64,000 nt of DNA, from the NCBI RefSeq assembly GCF_002846415.1, contig NZ_PJMX01000001.1, positions 2,480,001 through 2,544,000 on the forward strand, written 5' to 3'. The translations under genes were made by a program, and so were the position numbers. The notes below the pieces were generated by a model that saw only the letters and a list, made by a program, of their open reading frames with translations, was not told the origin of the DNA and did no database searches. Origin of the DNA: Streptomyces sp. TLI_146 (lineage in GTDB: Bacteria; Actinomycetota; Actinomycetes; Streptomycetales; Streptomycetaceae). Below are positions 55,402 to 62,470 of the stretch, in pieces (within the stretch, counting starts at the first letter, position 1; every line of letters begins with the position of its first letter).

Positions 55402-56346
55402 CTAGGCGGTGCCGAGTGCGGCGCTGCGGGCGGCCTGGAAGGCGCGGTACGGGTCCCGGTCCGGGTACGACCAGGGGGCGGGGGTGAAGTGCCGGCCGAT
55501 GCGGTGGAAGAGCGCCGCGGCCTCGGCGGGGCGGCCCTCGCAGTGCTTGGCGTGGGCGAGGAAGTTGAGGTCGACGCCGGCCCGGGGGTGGTCCTCGCGC
55601 TCCCACTCCAGCCACCAGTCGAACGCGGACTTGATCACCTGGCGGGCGCGGCGGCCGGTCCAGTGCTCCGAGTCGACGGGGTCGCCGGGGGCCGCGCCCC
55701 GGGCCGCGAGCACCCGGTACCGCTCGGCGTGGGCGACCAGCGGGAGCAGGGCGAGCGGGGAGTCGGCGGGGGCGCGGGCGACGGAGGCGGCGGCGAAGGC
55801 GTACACCTCGTGCAGGGGGTCGGCGCCGTCGCCCGGGCGGCGCTCGGCGAGCCGGGCGGCCATCAGGTGGTGTGCGTGGTGGTGGTCCGGGTGCCGGGAG
55901 CACACCTCGGCGAATATCTGCTCGGTCTCGTTGTCCGAGCCGAGGCTGCGGGAGAGGGCGAGCAGGGCGAGCCAGGGGGTGGGGTCGGCGGGGGCGAGGC
56001 GGGCGGCCTCCAGGCAGGCGTCGCGGGCGGCGTCCTTGTCCCCCTTGCCGGCCAGGCACCGGGAGACCAGGGCGCAGGCGTGGAGGGCGGCCGCGTCGGC
56101 GCTCTCCGGCTCGGCGAGCAGCCACTCGCGGGCCCAGGCGGCGGAGGTGGCGGGCTCGCCCAGGACGGTGAGGCGGTGGCCTCGCCGGTCCCAGTCGTCG
56201 CCGGTCGCGACCAGCAGCGAACGGACCCTGGTCCACCGGCCCTGCGCCAACTGGGCGCGGACGGCGACGAGTTCGGCGTCGTCGAGCGCCGGGTCGAAGG
56301 CTCGTCCGCCGCGCTTGCGGGGGCGGCCTAGCGGGGGCGGGGGCAT
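55402..56346 (-). CDS. TPR-like helical-repeat protein, function unknown
   Basis: A 314-aa soluble protein built of repeated helix pairs (for example AAWAREWLLAEPESADAAALHACALVSR and ACLEAARLAPADPTPWLALLALSR), i.e. TPR-like. The N terminus is basic (RPRKRGG). DHHHAHHLMAARLAE is His-rich. A Trp-rich segment (FDWWLEWE) follows. It is probably a protein-interaction scaffold conserved in Streptomyces. ATG 56346 was chosen; a longer open frame extends upstream but is low-complexity. It lies upstream of the permease gene on the same strand with 70 bases between. Confidence 0.75.
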   Translation of the reverse strand: MPPPPLGRPRKRGGRAFDPALDDAELVAVRAQLAQGRWTRVRSLLVATGDDWDRRGHRLTVLGEPATSAAWAREWLLAEPESADAAALHACALVSRCLAGKGDKDAARDACLEAARLAPADPTPWLALLALSRSLGSDNETEQIFAEVCSRHPDHHHAHHLMAARLAERRPGDGADPLHEVYAFAAASVARAPADSPLALLPLVAHAERYRVLAARGAAPGDPVDSEHWTGRRARQVIKSAFDWWLEWEREDHPRAGVDLNFLAHAKHCEGRPAEAAALFHRIGRHFTPAPWSYPDRDPYRAFQAARSAALGTA

Positions 56347-56857
56347 CCGCGTACTTCCCGGGGGGTGGTTGGTGTGGTGCGGGGGTGGTGGGTGGGGCTT
56401 CTGTGTTCGGTGACAGGGTGATCGCGGACAGCAAAGCGGTACCCAATGCTCCACGTCAAGGTCGGGCGGGGGTCCTTCGGGGTTCAACTTGGGGGTGCGG
56501 TCCGTGGGTTGCCCTGGGGTTGACCCCCACCCTGCTTCGGGGCTTCGCCCTGGGCCCTGTTTCGTCTGCGGGTCCGCTGTGGCTGGTCGCGCAGTTCCCC
56601 GCGCCCCTGAAGTGCTCGGCTTCGCCCTCGCGTACCCCCTGGGGGCGCGGGGAACTGCGCGAGCAACCCACCACAACCCGCAGACGAACCCCGGGCCGCA
56701 AACCCACCACCACCCGCAGACGGACCAGCGGGCCCGGGACGGGGCGACCAAAAGGGGGCCAGTCGTCCGGACGGTGGGTGGTCGGGAGGCGTCGGGGCGC
56801 TCGGGGCGCTATCGTCGAGCAAGTTCACAACCCCCGGCCGCACTTGAAGGGCCCCCC
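56347..56857. other. 511-base intergenic region with no gene
   Basis: Several frames stay open because of GC bias, but none has consistent codon use or a ribosome site. It contains a long hairpin repeat (56561-56688) and, downstream, degenerate copies of its outer arm (CCCGCAGACG-type) around 56707-56726. The start signal for the following transporter (AAGGG) is near 56846. Confidence 0.7.
56561..56688. repeat. Long hairpin repeat of the GCGCAGTTCCCCGCGCCCCT type, copy 2
   Basis: GCGCAGTTCCCCGCGCCCC (from 56589) pairs with the mirrored sequence at 56642-56660. Outer arms TTCGTCTGCGGG (56561-56572) and CCCGCAGACGAA (56677-56688) match perfectly. The arms are nearly identical to copy 1 at 18591-18726, while the loops differ, as expected for a dispersed structural element under pairing constraint. 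Confidence 0.85.
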
Positions 56858-57751
56858 GTGTCGGTTCTCGTCCTCGCTCTCGCCGTGGGCGCGGCCTGCT
56901 GTCTGGGCTTCGGGTTCGTGCTCCAGCAGAACGCCGCCCAGCACGCCCCGCTGAGCGACTTCCTGTCGCCGCGGCTGCTGCTCGACCTCGTCCGGGTGCC
57001 CCGCTGGCTCGCCGGGATGGGGCTGATGATCGCGGGCATGGTGCTCGGCGCGCTGGCGCTGGGCCAGGGCGAGGTCTCCCAGGTGGAGCCGCTGCTCGCC
57101 ACCAACCTCTTCTTCGCCATGGCCCTGTCCCGCTGGCAGACCAAGCAGTCCCTGGGCCGCCAGGGCTGGGCGGGGCTCACCCTCCTCGCGGGCGGGGTGA
57201 CCGCCTTCATGGTGGCGGGCCAGCCCCGTGGCGGCAACGACGTCGCAGGCCCCCTGCGGCACTGGCTGATCGTCGGGATCGTCGTGGGGATCGCGCTCGT
57301 CCTCACCGTGTACGCCAAGCGGTCCCGCCTGAGCGCCGGACCCACCCTCCTCGCCACCGCCGCCGGTTTCCTCTACGGCCTCCAGGACGCCCTGACCCGC
57401 GTCAGCGGCGAACGGTTCCGGGCCGACGGCTTCGCCCATCTGCTGACGGGCTGGCAGCCGTACGGCGTGCTGGCGCTCGGCGTGACCGGCCTGATCCTCG
57501 TCCAGAGCGCCTTCGAGACCGCCCCGCTGCGGATGTCGCTGCCCGCCCTCACCGCCGCCCAGCCGCTCGCCGGGATCGCCTGCGGCGTCGGCTTCCTGGG
57601 CGACCAGCTCCGTACCGACGCGGCGGCGCTCGCCTGGGAGGTCTGCGGACTCGCCGCCATCGTCGCCGGGATCATCCTGCTCGGGCTGCATCCGGCGATG
57701 CCGTCGGGGACAGGGGCGAAGGAGCCGATCCACGACCTTCAGCCGCACTAG
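56858..57751 (+). CDS. DMT-type membrane transporter
   Basis: A 297-aa integral membrane protein with about nine or ten hydrophobic helices, resembling EamA/NIPA-like DMT proteins. SQVEPLLATNLFFAMALSRW and FETAPLRMSLPALTAAQPLAG are the recurring half-repeat motifs. No cytoplasmic domain. GTG 56858 has AAGGG upstream and starts directly with the first helix. Substrate unknown. It precedes the Nudix gene by 23 bases, so they may form an operon. Confidence 0.85.
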   Translation: MSVLVLALAVGAACCLGFGFVLQQNAAQHAPLSDFLSPRLLLDLVRVPRWLAGMGLMIAGMVLGALALGQGEVSQVEPLLATNLFFAMALSRWQTKQSLGRQGWAGLTLLAGGVTAFMVAGQPRGGNDVAGPLRHWLIVGIVVGIALVLTVYAKRSRLSAGPTLLATAAGFLYGLQDALTRVSGERFRADGFAHLLTGWQPYGVLALGVTGLILVQSAFETAPLRMSLPALTAAQPLAGIACGVGFLGDQLRTDAAALAWEVCGLAAIVAGIILLGLHPAMPSGTGAKEPIHDLQPH

Positions 57752-57774
57752 GGCCTGGTGATTGGATGGGTCCC

Positions 57775-58308
57775 ATGAGCTCATCCGCGCCCTCCCCCGC
57801 CGACGAGATCCTCGACATCGTCGACGAGCACGACCGCGTCGTCGGCCAGGCACCGCGCGGCGAGGCGTACGCCCGGGGGCTGCGCCACCGGTGCGTCTTC
57901 GTCCTCGCCCGGGACACCGAGGACCGGATCTTCGTCCACCGGCGCACCCCCACCAAGCTGGTCTTCCCCTCGCTGTACGACATGTTCGTCGGCGGTGTCG
58001 TCGGCGCGGGCGAGAGCTACGACGACGCCGCGCTGCGCGAGGCCGAGGAGGAGCTGGGGGTGTCCGGGCTGCCCCGGCCCGTACCGGTGTTCAAGTTCCT
58101 CTACGAGGGCGGGGCGAACGGGCGGCAGACGTGGTGGTCGGCCGTGTACGAGGTGCGCTGCACGCTGCCGGTGCGGCCGCAGGTCGAGGAGGTCGCCTGG
58201 CACGACTTCCTGCCCGAGGCCGAGGTGGAGCGGCGCCTGGGCACCTGGGAGTGGGTGCCCGACGGGCTCGACGCGTACCGGAGGCTGCGCGCGCACCGGG
58301 CCGGGTGA
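57775..58308 (+). CDS. Nudix hydrolase (isopentenyl-isomerase-like subgroup)
   Basis: A 177-aa Nudix protein. The Nudix box is GAGESYDDAALREAEEELGV, an intact GX5EX7REUXEEXGU pattern. DEILDIVDEHDRVVGQAPRGE and LRHRCVFVLARDTEDRIFVHRR at the N terminus match the subgroup named after IDI/YfcD, which hydrolyses unknown diphosphates. A second in-frame ATG (57766) lies three codons upstream; 57775 is chosen arbitrarily as the better spaced start. Confidence 0.9.
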   Translation: MSSSAPSPADEILDIVDEHDRVVGQAPRGEAYARGLRHRCVFVLARDTEDRIFVHRRTPTKLVFPSLYDMFVGGVVGAGESYDDAALREAEEELGVSGLPRPVPVFKFLYEGGANGRQTWWSAVYEVRCTLPVRPQVEEVAWHDFLPEAEVERRLGTWEWVPDGLDAYRRLRAHRAG

Positions 58309-58331
58309 TCGCCTGCGGGTAGTGTGCAAAG

Positions 58332-58724
58332 GTGATCAGCTTCACGCAGACCCTGCGGCTGTGGTTCGCGCCCGAGCGCATCGGCGAGGAGGGCGAGACG
58401 CCGGACTACCGGTTCTCTCTCGCCAACGAGCGGACGTTCCTGGCCTGGATCCGGACGTCGCTCGCCCTGGTCGGCGGCGGGTTCGCGGTCGACCAGTTCC
58501 TGCCGGACCTGCGCTGGGGCGTACGGGTCGGGCTCGCCCTGGCGCTGCTGGTGGCCGGGGTGCTGTGCGCGCTGCGGGCCGTGAACCACTGGGTGCGGTG
58601 CGAGCGGGCGATGCGGCGCGGCGAGGACCTGCCCGTGTCGCGCTTCCCCACCCTGCTGAGCGTGGCGGTGGCGGCGGTCGCCGTCGTCATGGTGGTGGTC
58701 GTCGTCTTCGGCTGGGCCGGGTGA
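58332..58724 (+). CDS. DUF202/YidH-family membrane protein
   Basis: A 130-aa membrane protein with three hydrophobic helices. The DUF202 hallmark LANERTFLAWIRTSLALVGGG lies at about 31-51. GTG 58332. Function unknown. It overlaps the next DUF202 gene by 4 bases (GTGA). Confidence 0.88.
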   Translation: MISFTQTLRLWFAPERIGEEGETPDYRFSLANERTFLAWIRTSLALVGGGFAVDQFLPDLRWGVRVGLALALLVAGVLCALRAVNHWVRCERAMRRGEDLPVSRFPTLLSVAVAAVAVVMVVVVVFGWAG

Positions 58725-59038
58725 CGGGCGCGCCCGACCGGGATCCCGGCCTCCAGCCCGAGCGGACCCGGCTCGCCTGGCGCCGTACGACCCTGTCCTG
58801 CACGGTGGCCGCAGTCCTCGCGGCCAAGCAGGCCCTGCACGGCGGCAGGACGCCGGTCGGACTGGTCGCCGTGGCCCTGAGCGGCCTGGTCTGGCTGGGC
58901 TTCCTGGCCGTGGCCCACCGCCGCATCCAGTCCCTGACCCGCTCGGCCCGCCCCGGCGTGCTGCGGCCCCGCGAGGCGGTCGCGGCACTGGCGTGCGTGG
59001 CGGCGCTGGCACTGTTCGCGGTGGCGATGCTGCTCTGA
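58721..59038 (+). CDS. Second, diverged DUF202-family membrane protein
   Basis: A 105-aa protein with three hydrophobic helices. LQPERTRLAWRRTTLSCTVAA matches the DUF202 pattern (ERTxLAWxRT). The GTG start overlaps the stop of the first DUF202 gene, so the two subunits are made together and probably form a heteromeric membrane complex. Function unknown. Confidence 0.85.
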   Translation: MTGAPDRDPGLQPERTRLAWRRTTLSCTVAAVLAAKQALHGGRTPVGLVAVALSGLVWLGFLAVAHRRIQSLTRSARPGVLRPREAVAALACVAALALFAVAMLL

Positions 59039-59153
59039 GGGCCCGCCCGCTCCCCGACGCCCGGCACGCACACCCACGGCGCGGCAGCGGAAGCGGAGCC
59101 GCACCCCGCGCACTAGCCTGAGGAGTGGGGGGCGATCTTGAGGGATGGACGCC

Positions 59154-59453
59154 ATGACCGTAGGCCACGAGGAACACCCCACCACGCACGAGCATGTGCA
59201 CGGCCCCACCTGCGGGCACCGGGCCGTGCCGCACGGGGACCACACGGACTACGCCCACGACGGGCACATGCACCGCGAGCACTCCGGCCACTGGGACGAG
59301 TGCGAGCCCGCCGGGCACGTCGCCCACGACGGGCACGCGCACGAGCACGGCGTCGGCTGCGGCCACCAGTCCGTGGAGCACGGCGACCATCTCGACTACG
59401 TCCACGACGGGCACCGGCACGCCGAGCACGAGGGCCACTGGGACGACCACTGA
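59154..59453 (+). CDS. His-rich protein with an internal duplication
   Basis: A 99-aa acidic protein with 27 His and 3 Cys. Two similar halves are visible: GPTCGHRAVPHGDHTDYAHD and GVGCGHQSVEHGDHLDYVHD, each followed by GH.H.EH.GHWD. There is no signal peptide or membrane segment. The composition indicates divalent metal binding (zinc, nickel or cobalt) as a buffer or chaperone; this is inferred. ATG 59154 has AGGGA 8 bases upstream; an in-frame ATG at 59145 is the alternative. Confidence 0.75.
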   Translation: MTVGHEEHPTTHEHVHGPTCGHRAVPHGDHTDYAHDGHMHREHSGHWDECEPAGHVAHDGHAHEHGVGCGHQSVEHGDHLDYVHDGHRHAEHEGHWDDH

Positions 59454-59507
59454 CGGCCTGATCCCTTACGGCGGGCCGCATCCGGGCGGGGCAGCATCTG
59501 GACGACA

Positions 59508-59523
59508 TACCGACTGGTCGGTA
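59508..59523. promoter_or_regulatory. Palindromic TetR-type operator TACCGAC-TG-GTCGGTA
   Basis: Perfect 7-base arms around TG, 43 bases upstream of the phosphotransferase start. The ACCGAC..GTCGGT form is typical of sites bound by actinobacterial TetR regulators of acyl-CoA metabolism. The TetR gene at 61.8-62.4 kb is the obvious candidate. Confidence 0.65.
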
Positions 59524-59565
59524 GCGTGTCTGTGACACGATCGCCGTTCCCGGAGGTAGCCCGTC

Positions 59566-60603
59566 ATGAGCACAGTCCCGCCAGGTCTCGATCCGGAGCG
59601 GCTGCGCGCCCATCTCGACCGCGAGCGGCCGGGACTCGTCAGCGGACCGCTCAGTGCCCGGATCGTCGAGGGCGGCCGGTCGAACCTCACGTACATCGTG
59701 ACCGACGGGACGGGCCAGTGGGTGGTCCGGCGGCCGCCGTTGGGTCATGTTCTGGCCACCGCGCACGACATGAAGCGCGAGCACCGGGTGATCAGCGCCC
59801 TGCACCCGACGTCGGTCCCGGTGCCGGAGCCGCTGCTCCTGTGCGAGGACGAGTCGGTCCTCGGCGCGCCGTTCTATGTGATGGAGTACGTGGCCGGGAC
59901 CCCGTACCGCACGGCGGAGCAGCTGGCTCCGCTGGGGCCTGAGCGGACCCGGGCCGCGCTGCTCGGCCTGGTGGACACGCTGGTCGAGCTGCACGCGGTG
60001 GACCCCGAGGCGGTCGGCCTCGGGGACTTCGGGCGCCCGGAGGGCTTCCTCGACCGCCAGTTGCGGCGCTGGGGCAAGCAGCTCGACGCCTCCCGCAACC
60101 GCGAGCTGCCCGGGATCGACGAGCTGCACGCGGCGCTCGGCCGTGAGCTGCCCGTCTCCCCCGCCGCCACGGTCATCCACGGCGACTACCGGCTCGACAA
60201 CGTCCTGGTCGGGGACGACGACGAGATCAAGGCCGTCCTCGACTGGGAGATGTCGACCCTCGGCGACCCGCTGACCGACCTCGGGCTGCTGGTGATGTAC
60301 AGCGCCCCGCTGGAGGTGCGGAACTCCCCCGTCTCCACCACCGCCGGGGCCGCCGGGCACCCCACCCCCGCCGAGCTGATCGAGCGGTACGCCGCCCGCT
60401 CGGGCCGGGACACCTCGGCCATCTCCTGGTACACGGCGTTCGCCTGGTTCAAGCTCGCCGTGATCCTGGAGGGCATCCACTACCGCTACACCCTGGGCCA
60501 GACCGTCGGCGCGGGCTTCGACCGCATCGGGGACCTGGTGCCCGTCTTCATCGGCCACGGCCTCACCACCCTCCAGTCCTCGCAGTCACCGCAGGAAGGC
60601 TGA
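59566..60603 (+). CDS. Phosphotransferase family protein (ACAD10/11- and LvaA-like kinase)
   Basis: A 345-aa aminoglycoside-phosphotransferase-fold kinase. IVEGGRSNLTYIVTD and WVVRRPP supply the ATP-binding segment, IHGDYRLDNVLV the catalytic Asp loop, and VLDWEMSTLGDPLTDLG the Mg-binding DFG-like motif. This subgroup is fused to an acyl-CoA dehydrogenase in animal ACAD10/11 and is LvaA in levulinate catabolism, where it phosphorylates 4-hydroxyacyl-CoA. Here the next gene (9-base gap) is an ACAD. ATG 59566 has a GGAGG site upstream. Antibiotic resistance is unlikely. Confidence 0.88.
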   Translation: MSTVPPGLDPERLRAHLDRERPGLVSGPLSARIVEGGRSNLTYIVTDGTGQWVVRRPPLGHVLATAHDMKREHRVISALHPTSVPVPEPLLLCEDESVLGAPFYVMEYVAGTPYRTAEQLAPLGPERTRAALLGLVDTLVELHAVDPEAVGLGDFGRPEGFLDRQLRRWGKQLDASRNRELPGIDELHAALGRELPVSPAATVIHGDYRLDNVLVGDDDEIKAVLDWEMSTLGDPLTDLGLLVMYSAPLEVRNSPVSTTAGAAGHPTPAELIERYAARSGRDTSAISWYTAFAWFKLAVILEGIHYRYTLGQTVGAGFDRIGDLVPVFIGHGLTTLQSSQSPQEG

Positions 60604-60612
60604 ACTCCCGCC

Positions 60613-61827
60613 ATGGACTTCGCATTCGACGCACGGACCCAAGAGCTGCGCGCCAAGCTGCTCACCTTCATGGAGCAGTACGTCTACCCGGCCGAGACCA
60701 CTGCGCACGAGCAGCGGCTGCGGCTGGCGTCGCCGTGGGACACGCCCGCCGTGGTGGCCGAGCTGAAGGCCGAGGCCCGCAGCCAGGGCCTGTGGAACCT
60801 CTTCCTGCCGGACGCCGAACACGGCGCCGGGCTCACCAACCTCCAGTACGCGCCGCTCGCCGAGATCACCGGCCGCTCCCCGCACCTGGCTCCCACCGCC
60901 CTCAACTGCGCGGCGCCGGACACCGGGAACATGGAGGTGCTCGCCCAGTTCGGCTCGGACGAGCAGCAGAAGCGGTGGCTGGAGCCGCTGCTGGCCGGGG
61001 AGATCCGCTCCGCGTTCGCGATGACCGAGCCGGAGGTGGCCTCCTCGGACGCCACCAACATCGAGACCCGGATCGCCAAGGAGGGTGACGAGTACGTCAT
61101 CACCGGCCGCAAGTGGTACATCTCCGGGGCGATGAACCCCGACTGCAAGATCTTCATCGTGATGGGCAAGACCGACCCGGAGAACCAGGACGTCCGCCGC
61201 CAGCAGTCGATGGTGCTGGTGCCGCGTGACACCCCGGGCGTCGAGGTCCGCCGCGCCATGCAGGTGTACGGGTACGAGGACCACTCCCACGGCGGCCACG
61301 CCGAGGTCGTCTTCCACGGGGCGCGGGTGCCCGCGGAGAACCTGGTGGGCGAGGAGGGCGGCGGCTTCGCCATCGCCCAGGCCCGCCTCGGGCCCGGCCG
61401 GATCCACCACTGCATGCGGCTGATCGGCATGGCCGAGCGGGCGATCGAGCTGATGTGCCGGCGCGCGGCGGCGCGTACCGCCTTCGGCAAGCCGATCGCC
61501 CAGCAGGGCGTGGTGCAGGAGTGGATCGCTGACGCGCGCGTGGCGGTGGAGCAGTTGCGGCTGCTCGTCCTGAAGACCGCCTGGCTGATGGACACCGTGG
61601 GCAACCGCGGTGCCCACACCGAGATCCAGGCCATCAAGATCGCCACGCCCCGGACGGTCCTCGACATCATCGACAAGGCCGTCCAGGTCCACGGCGCGGG
61701 CGGGGTGAGCCAGGACTTCCCGCTCGCCGAGCTGTGGGCGGCGGCGCGCACCCTGCGCATCGCGGACGGCCCCGACGAGGTCCACCAGCGCTCGCTGGCC
61801 CGCCGGGAGCTAAAGAAGTACCTGTAG
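60613..61827 (+). CDS. Acyl-CoA dehydrogenase (ACAD10/11-like)
   Basis: A 404-aa FAD flavoenzyme. FAMTEPEVASSDATNIETRI contacts FAD, YVITGRKWYISGAMNPDCKI is the central barrel strand, and GRIHHCMRLIGMAERAIELM with RTAFGKPIAQQGVVQEWIAD are the C-terminal helices. LWNLFLPDAEHGAGLTNLQY and APDTGNMEVLAQFGSDEQQ are typical of the ACAD10/11 branch. With the kinase it probably converts phosphorylated 4-hydroxyacyl-CoA to an enoyl/3-hydroxyacyl-CoA. ATG 60613. Its stop is 3 bases before the convergent TetR stop. Confidence 0.9.
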   Translation: MDFAFDARTQELRAKLLTFMEQYVYPAETTAHEQRLRLASPWDTPAVVAELKAEARSQGLWNLFLPDAEHGAGLTNLQYAPLAEITGRSPHLAPTALNCAAPDTGNMEVLAQFGSDEQQKRWLEPLLAGEIRSAFAMTEPEVASSDATNIETRIAKEGDEYVITGRKWYISGAMNPDCKIFIVMGKTDPENQDVRRQQSMVLVPRDTPGVEVRRAMQVYGYEDHSHGGHAEVVFHGARVPAENLVGEEGGGFAIAQARLGPGRIHHCMRLIGMAERAIELMCRRAAARTAFGKPIAQQGVVQEWIADARVAVEQLRLLVLKTAWLMDTVGNRGAHTEIQAIKIATPRTVLDIIDKAVQVHGAGGVSQDFPLAELWAAARTLRIADGPDEVHQRSLARRELKKYL

Positions 61828-61830
61828 GTC

Positions 61831-62424
61831 CTACGGGCGCAGGGCCCGCAGCAGCAGGTCGGCGAGGTGGTCGGCGACCTGCTGCGGGGTGAGCGGGCCG
61901 TCCGGCCGGTACCAGGTGGACAGGTGGTGGACCGACCCGAAGTGGTAGTCCACCACCAGGTCCGCCGGGGTGGCCGTGGAGAACACCCCGGCCGCCTGGC
62001 CCTCTTCGATCAGGGCCCGGAACCGCTCGTGGTAGCGCCGCCGCTCGACCCGTACCTGCTTGTTCTTCTCCGGGCTGAGGTGGTGCATCGAGCGGAAGAA
62101 GATGGCCGCGTCGTCGAGGTTCTCGATGGTGGTGACCACCACGTCGGCGGCCGCGTCGCGCAGCCGCCGCTCCACGGGCTCGTCCGCGTCCGCGAAGGCG
62201 TCGAGGCGCTCCTGCTGGAGGCGCAGCACGCGCGCGTAGACCTCCTGGAGCAGGTCCTCCTTGGAGCCGAAGTAGTGGTAGAGCGCCCCCTTGGTGACGC
62301 CCGCCGCCTCGACGATCTCCTGGACGGAGGTCCTGTCGTACCCGTTCTCGGCGAAGAGGCGGGTGGCGGCGGCCAGCAGCCTCTGGGGGACGGGAATGCC
62401 GCTCCCGTCCGTCGTCCTGGCCAT
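61831..62424 (-). CDS. TetR-family regulator of the acyl-CoA operon
   Basis: A 197-aa TetR repressor. The N-terminal HTH (QRLLAAATRLFAENGYDRTSVQEI, then EAAGVTKGALYHYFGSKEDLL) is textbook, with a helical ligand domain containing FFRSMHHLSPEKNKQVRVERR. KstR2/FadR-like proteins of this length usually bind acyl-CoA. ATG 62424 was chosen (AGGCGG upstream; in-frame GTG 62451 is the alternative). It follows the acyl-CoA synthetase gene by 46 bases on the same strand, so they are likely co-transcribed. Confidence 0.88.
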   Translation of the reverse strand: MARTTDGSGIPVPQRLLAAATRLFAENGYDRTSVQEIVEAAGVTKGALYHYFGSKEDLLQEVYARVLRLQQERLDAFADADEPVERRLRDAAADVVVTTIENLDDAAIFFRSMHHLSPEKNKQVRVERRRYHERFRALIEEGQAAGVFSTATPADLVVDYHFGSVHHLSTWYRPDGPLTPQQVADHLADLLLRALRP

Positions 62425-62470
62425 GCCGTTGCCGCCTCTCTCCTGGTCCACCCGTTGGTTTCACGCCGTT

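Noticed and set aside
56347..56857. Protein-coding gene in the gap before the DMT transporter
   Set aside because: Open frames here are low-complexity, lack start signals and cross the long hairpin repeat.
59566..60603. Aminoglycoside resistance kinase
   Set aside because: The APH fold is present, but the adjacent ACAD10/11-type dehydrogenase and the TetR/ligase context point to acyl-CoA metabolism.
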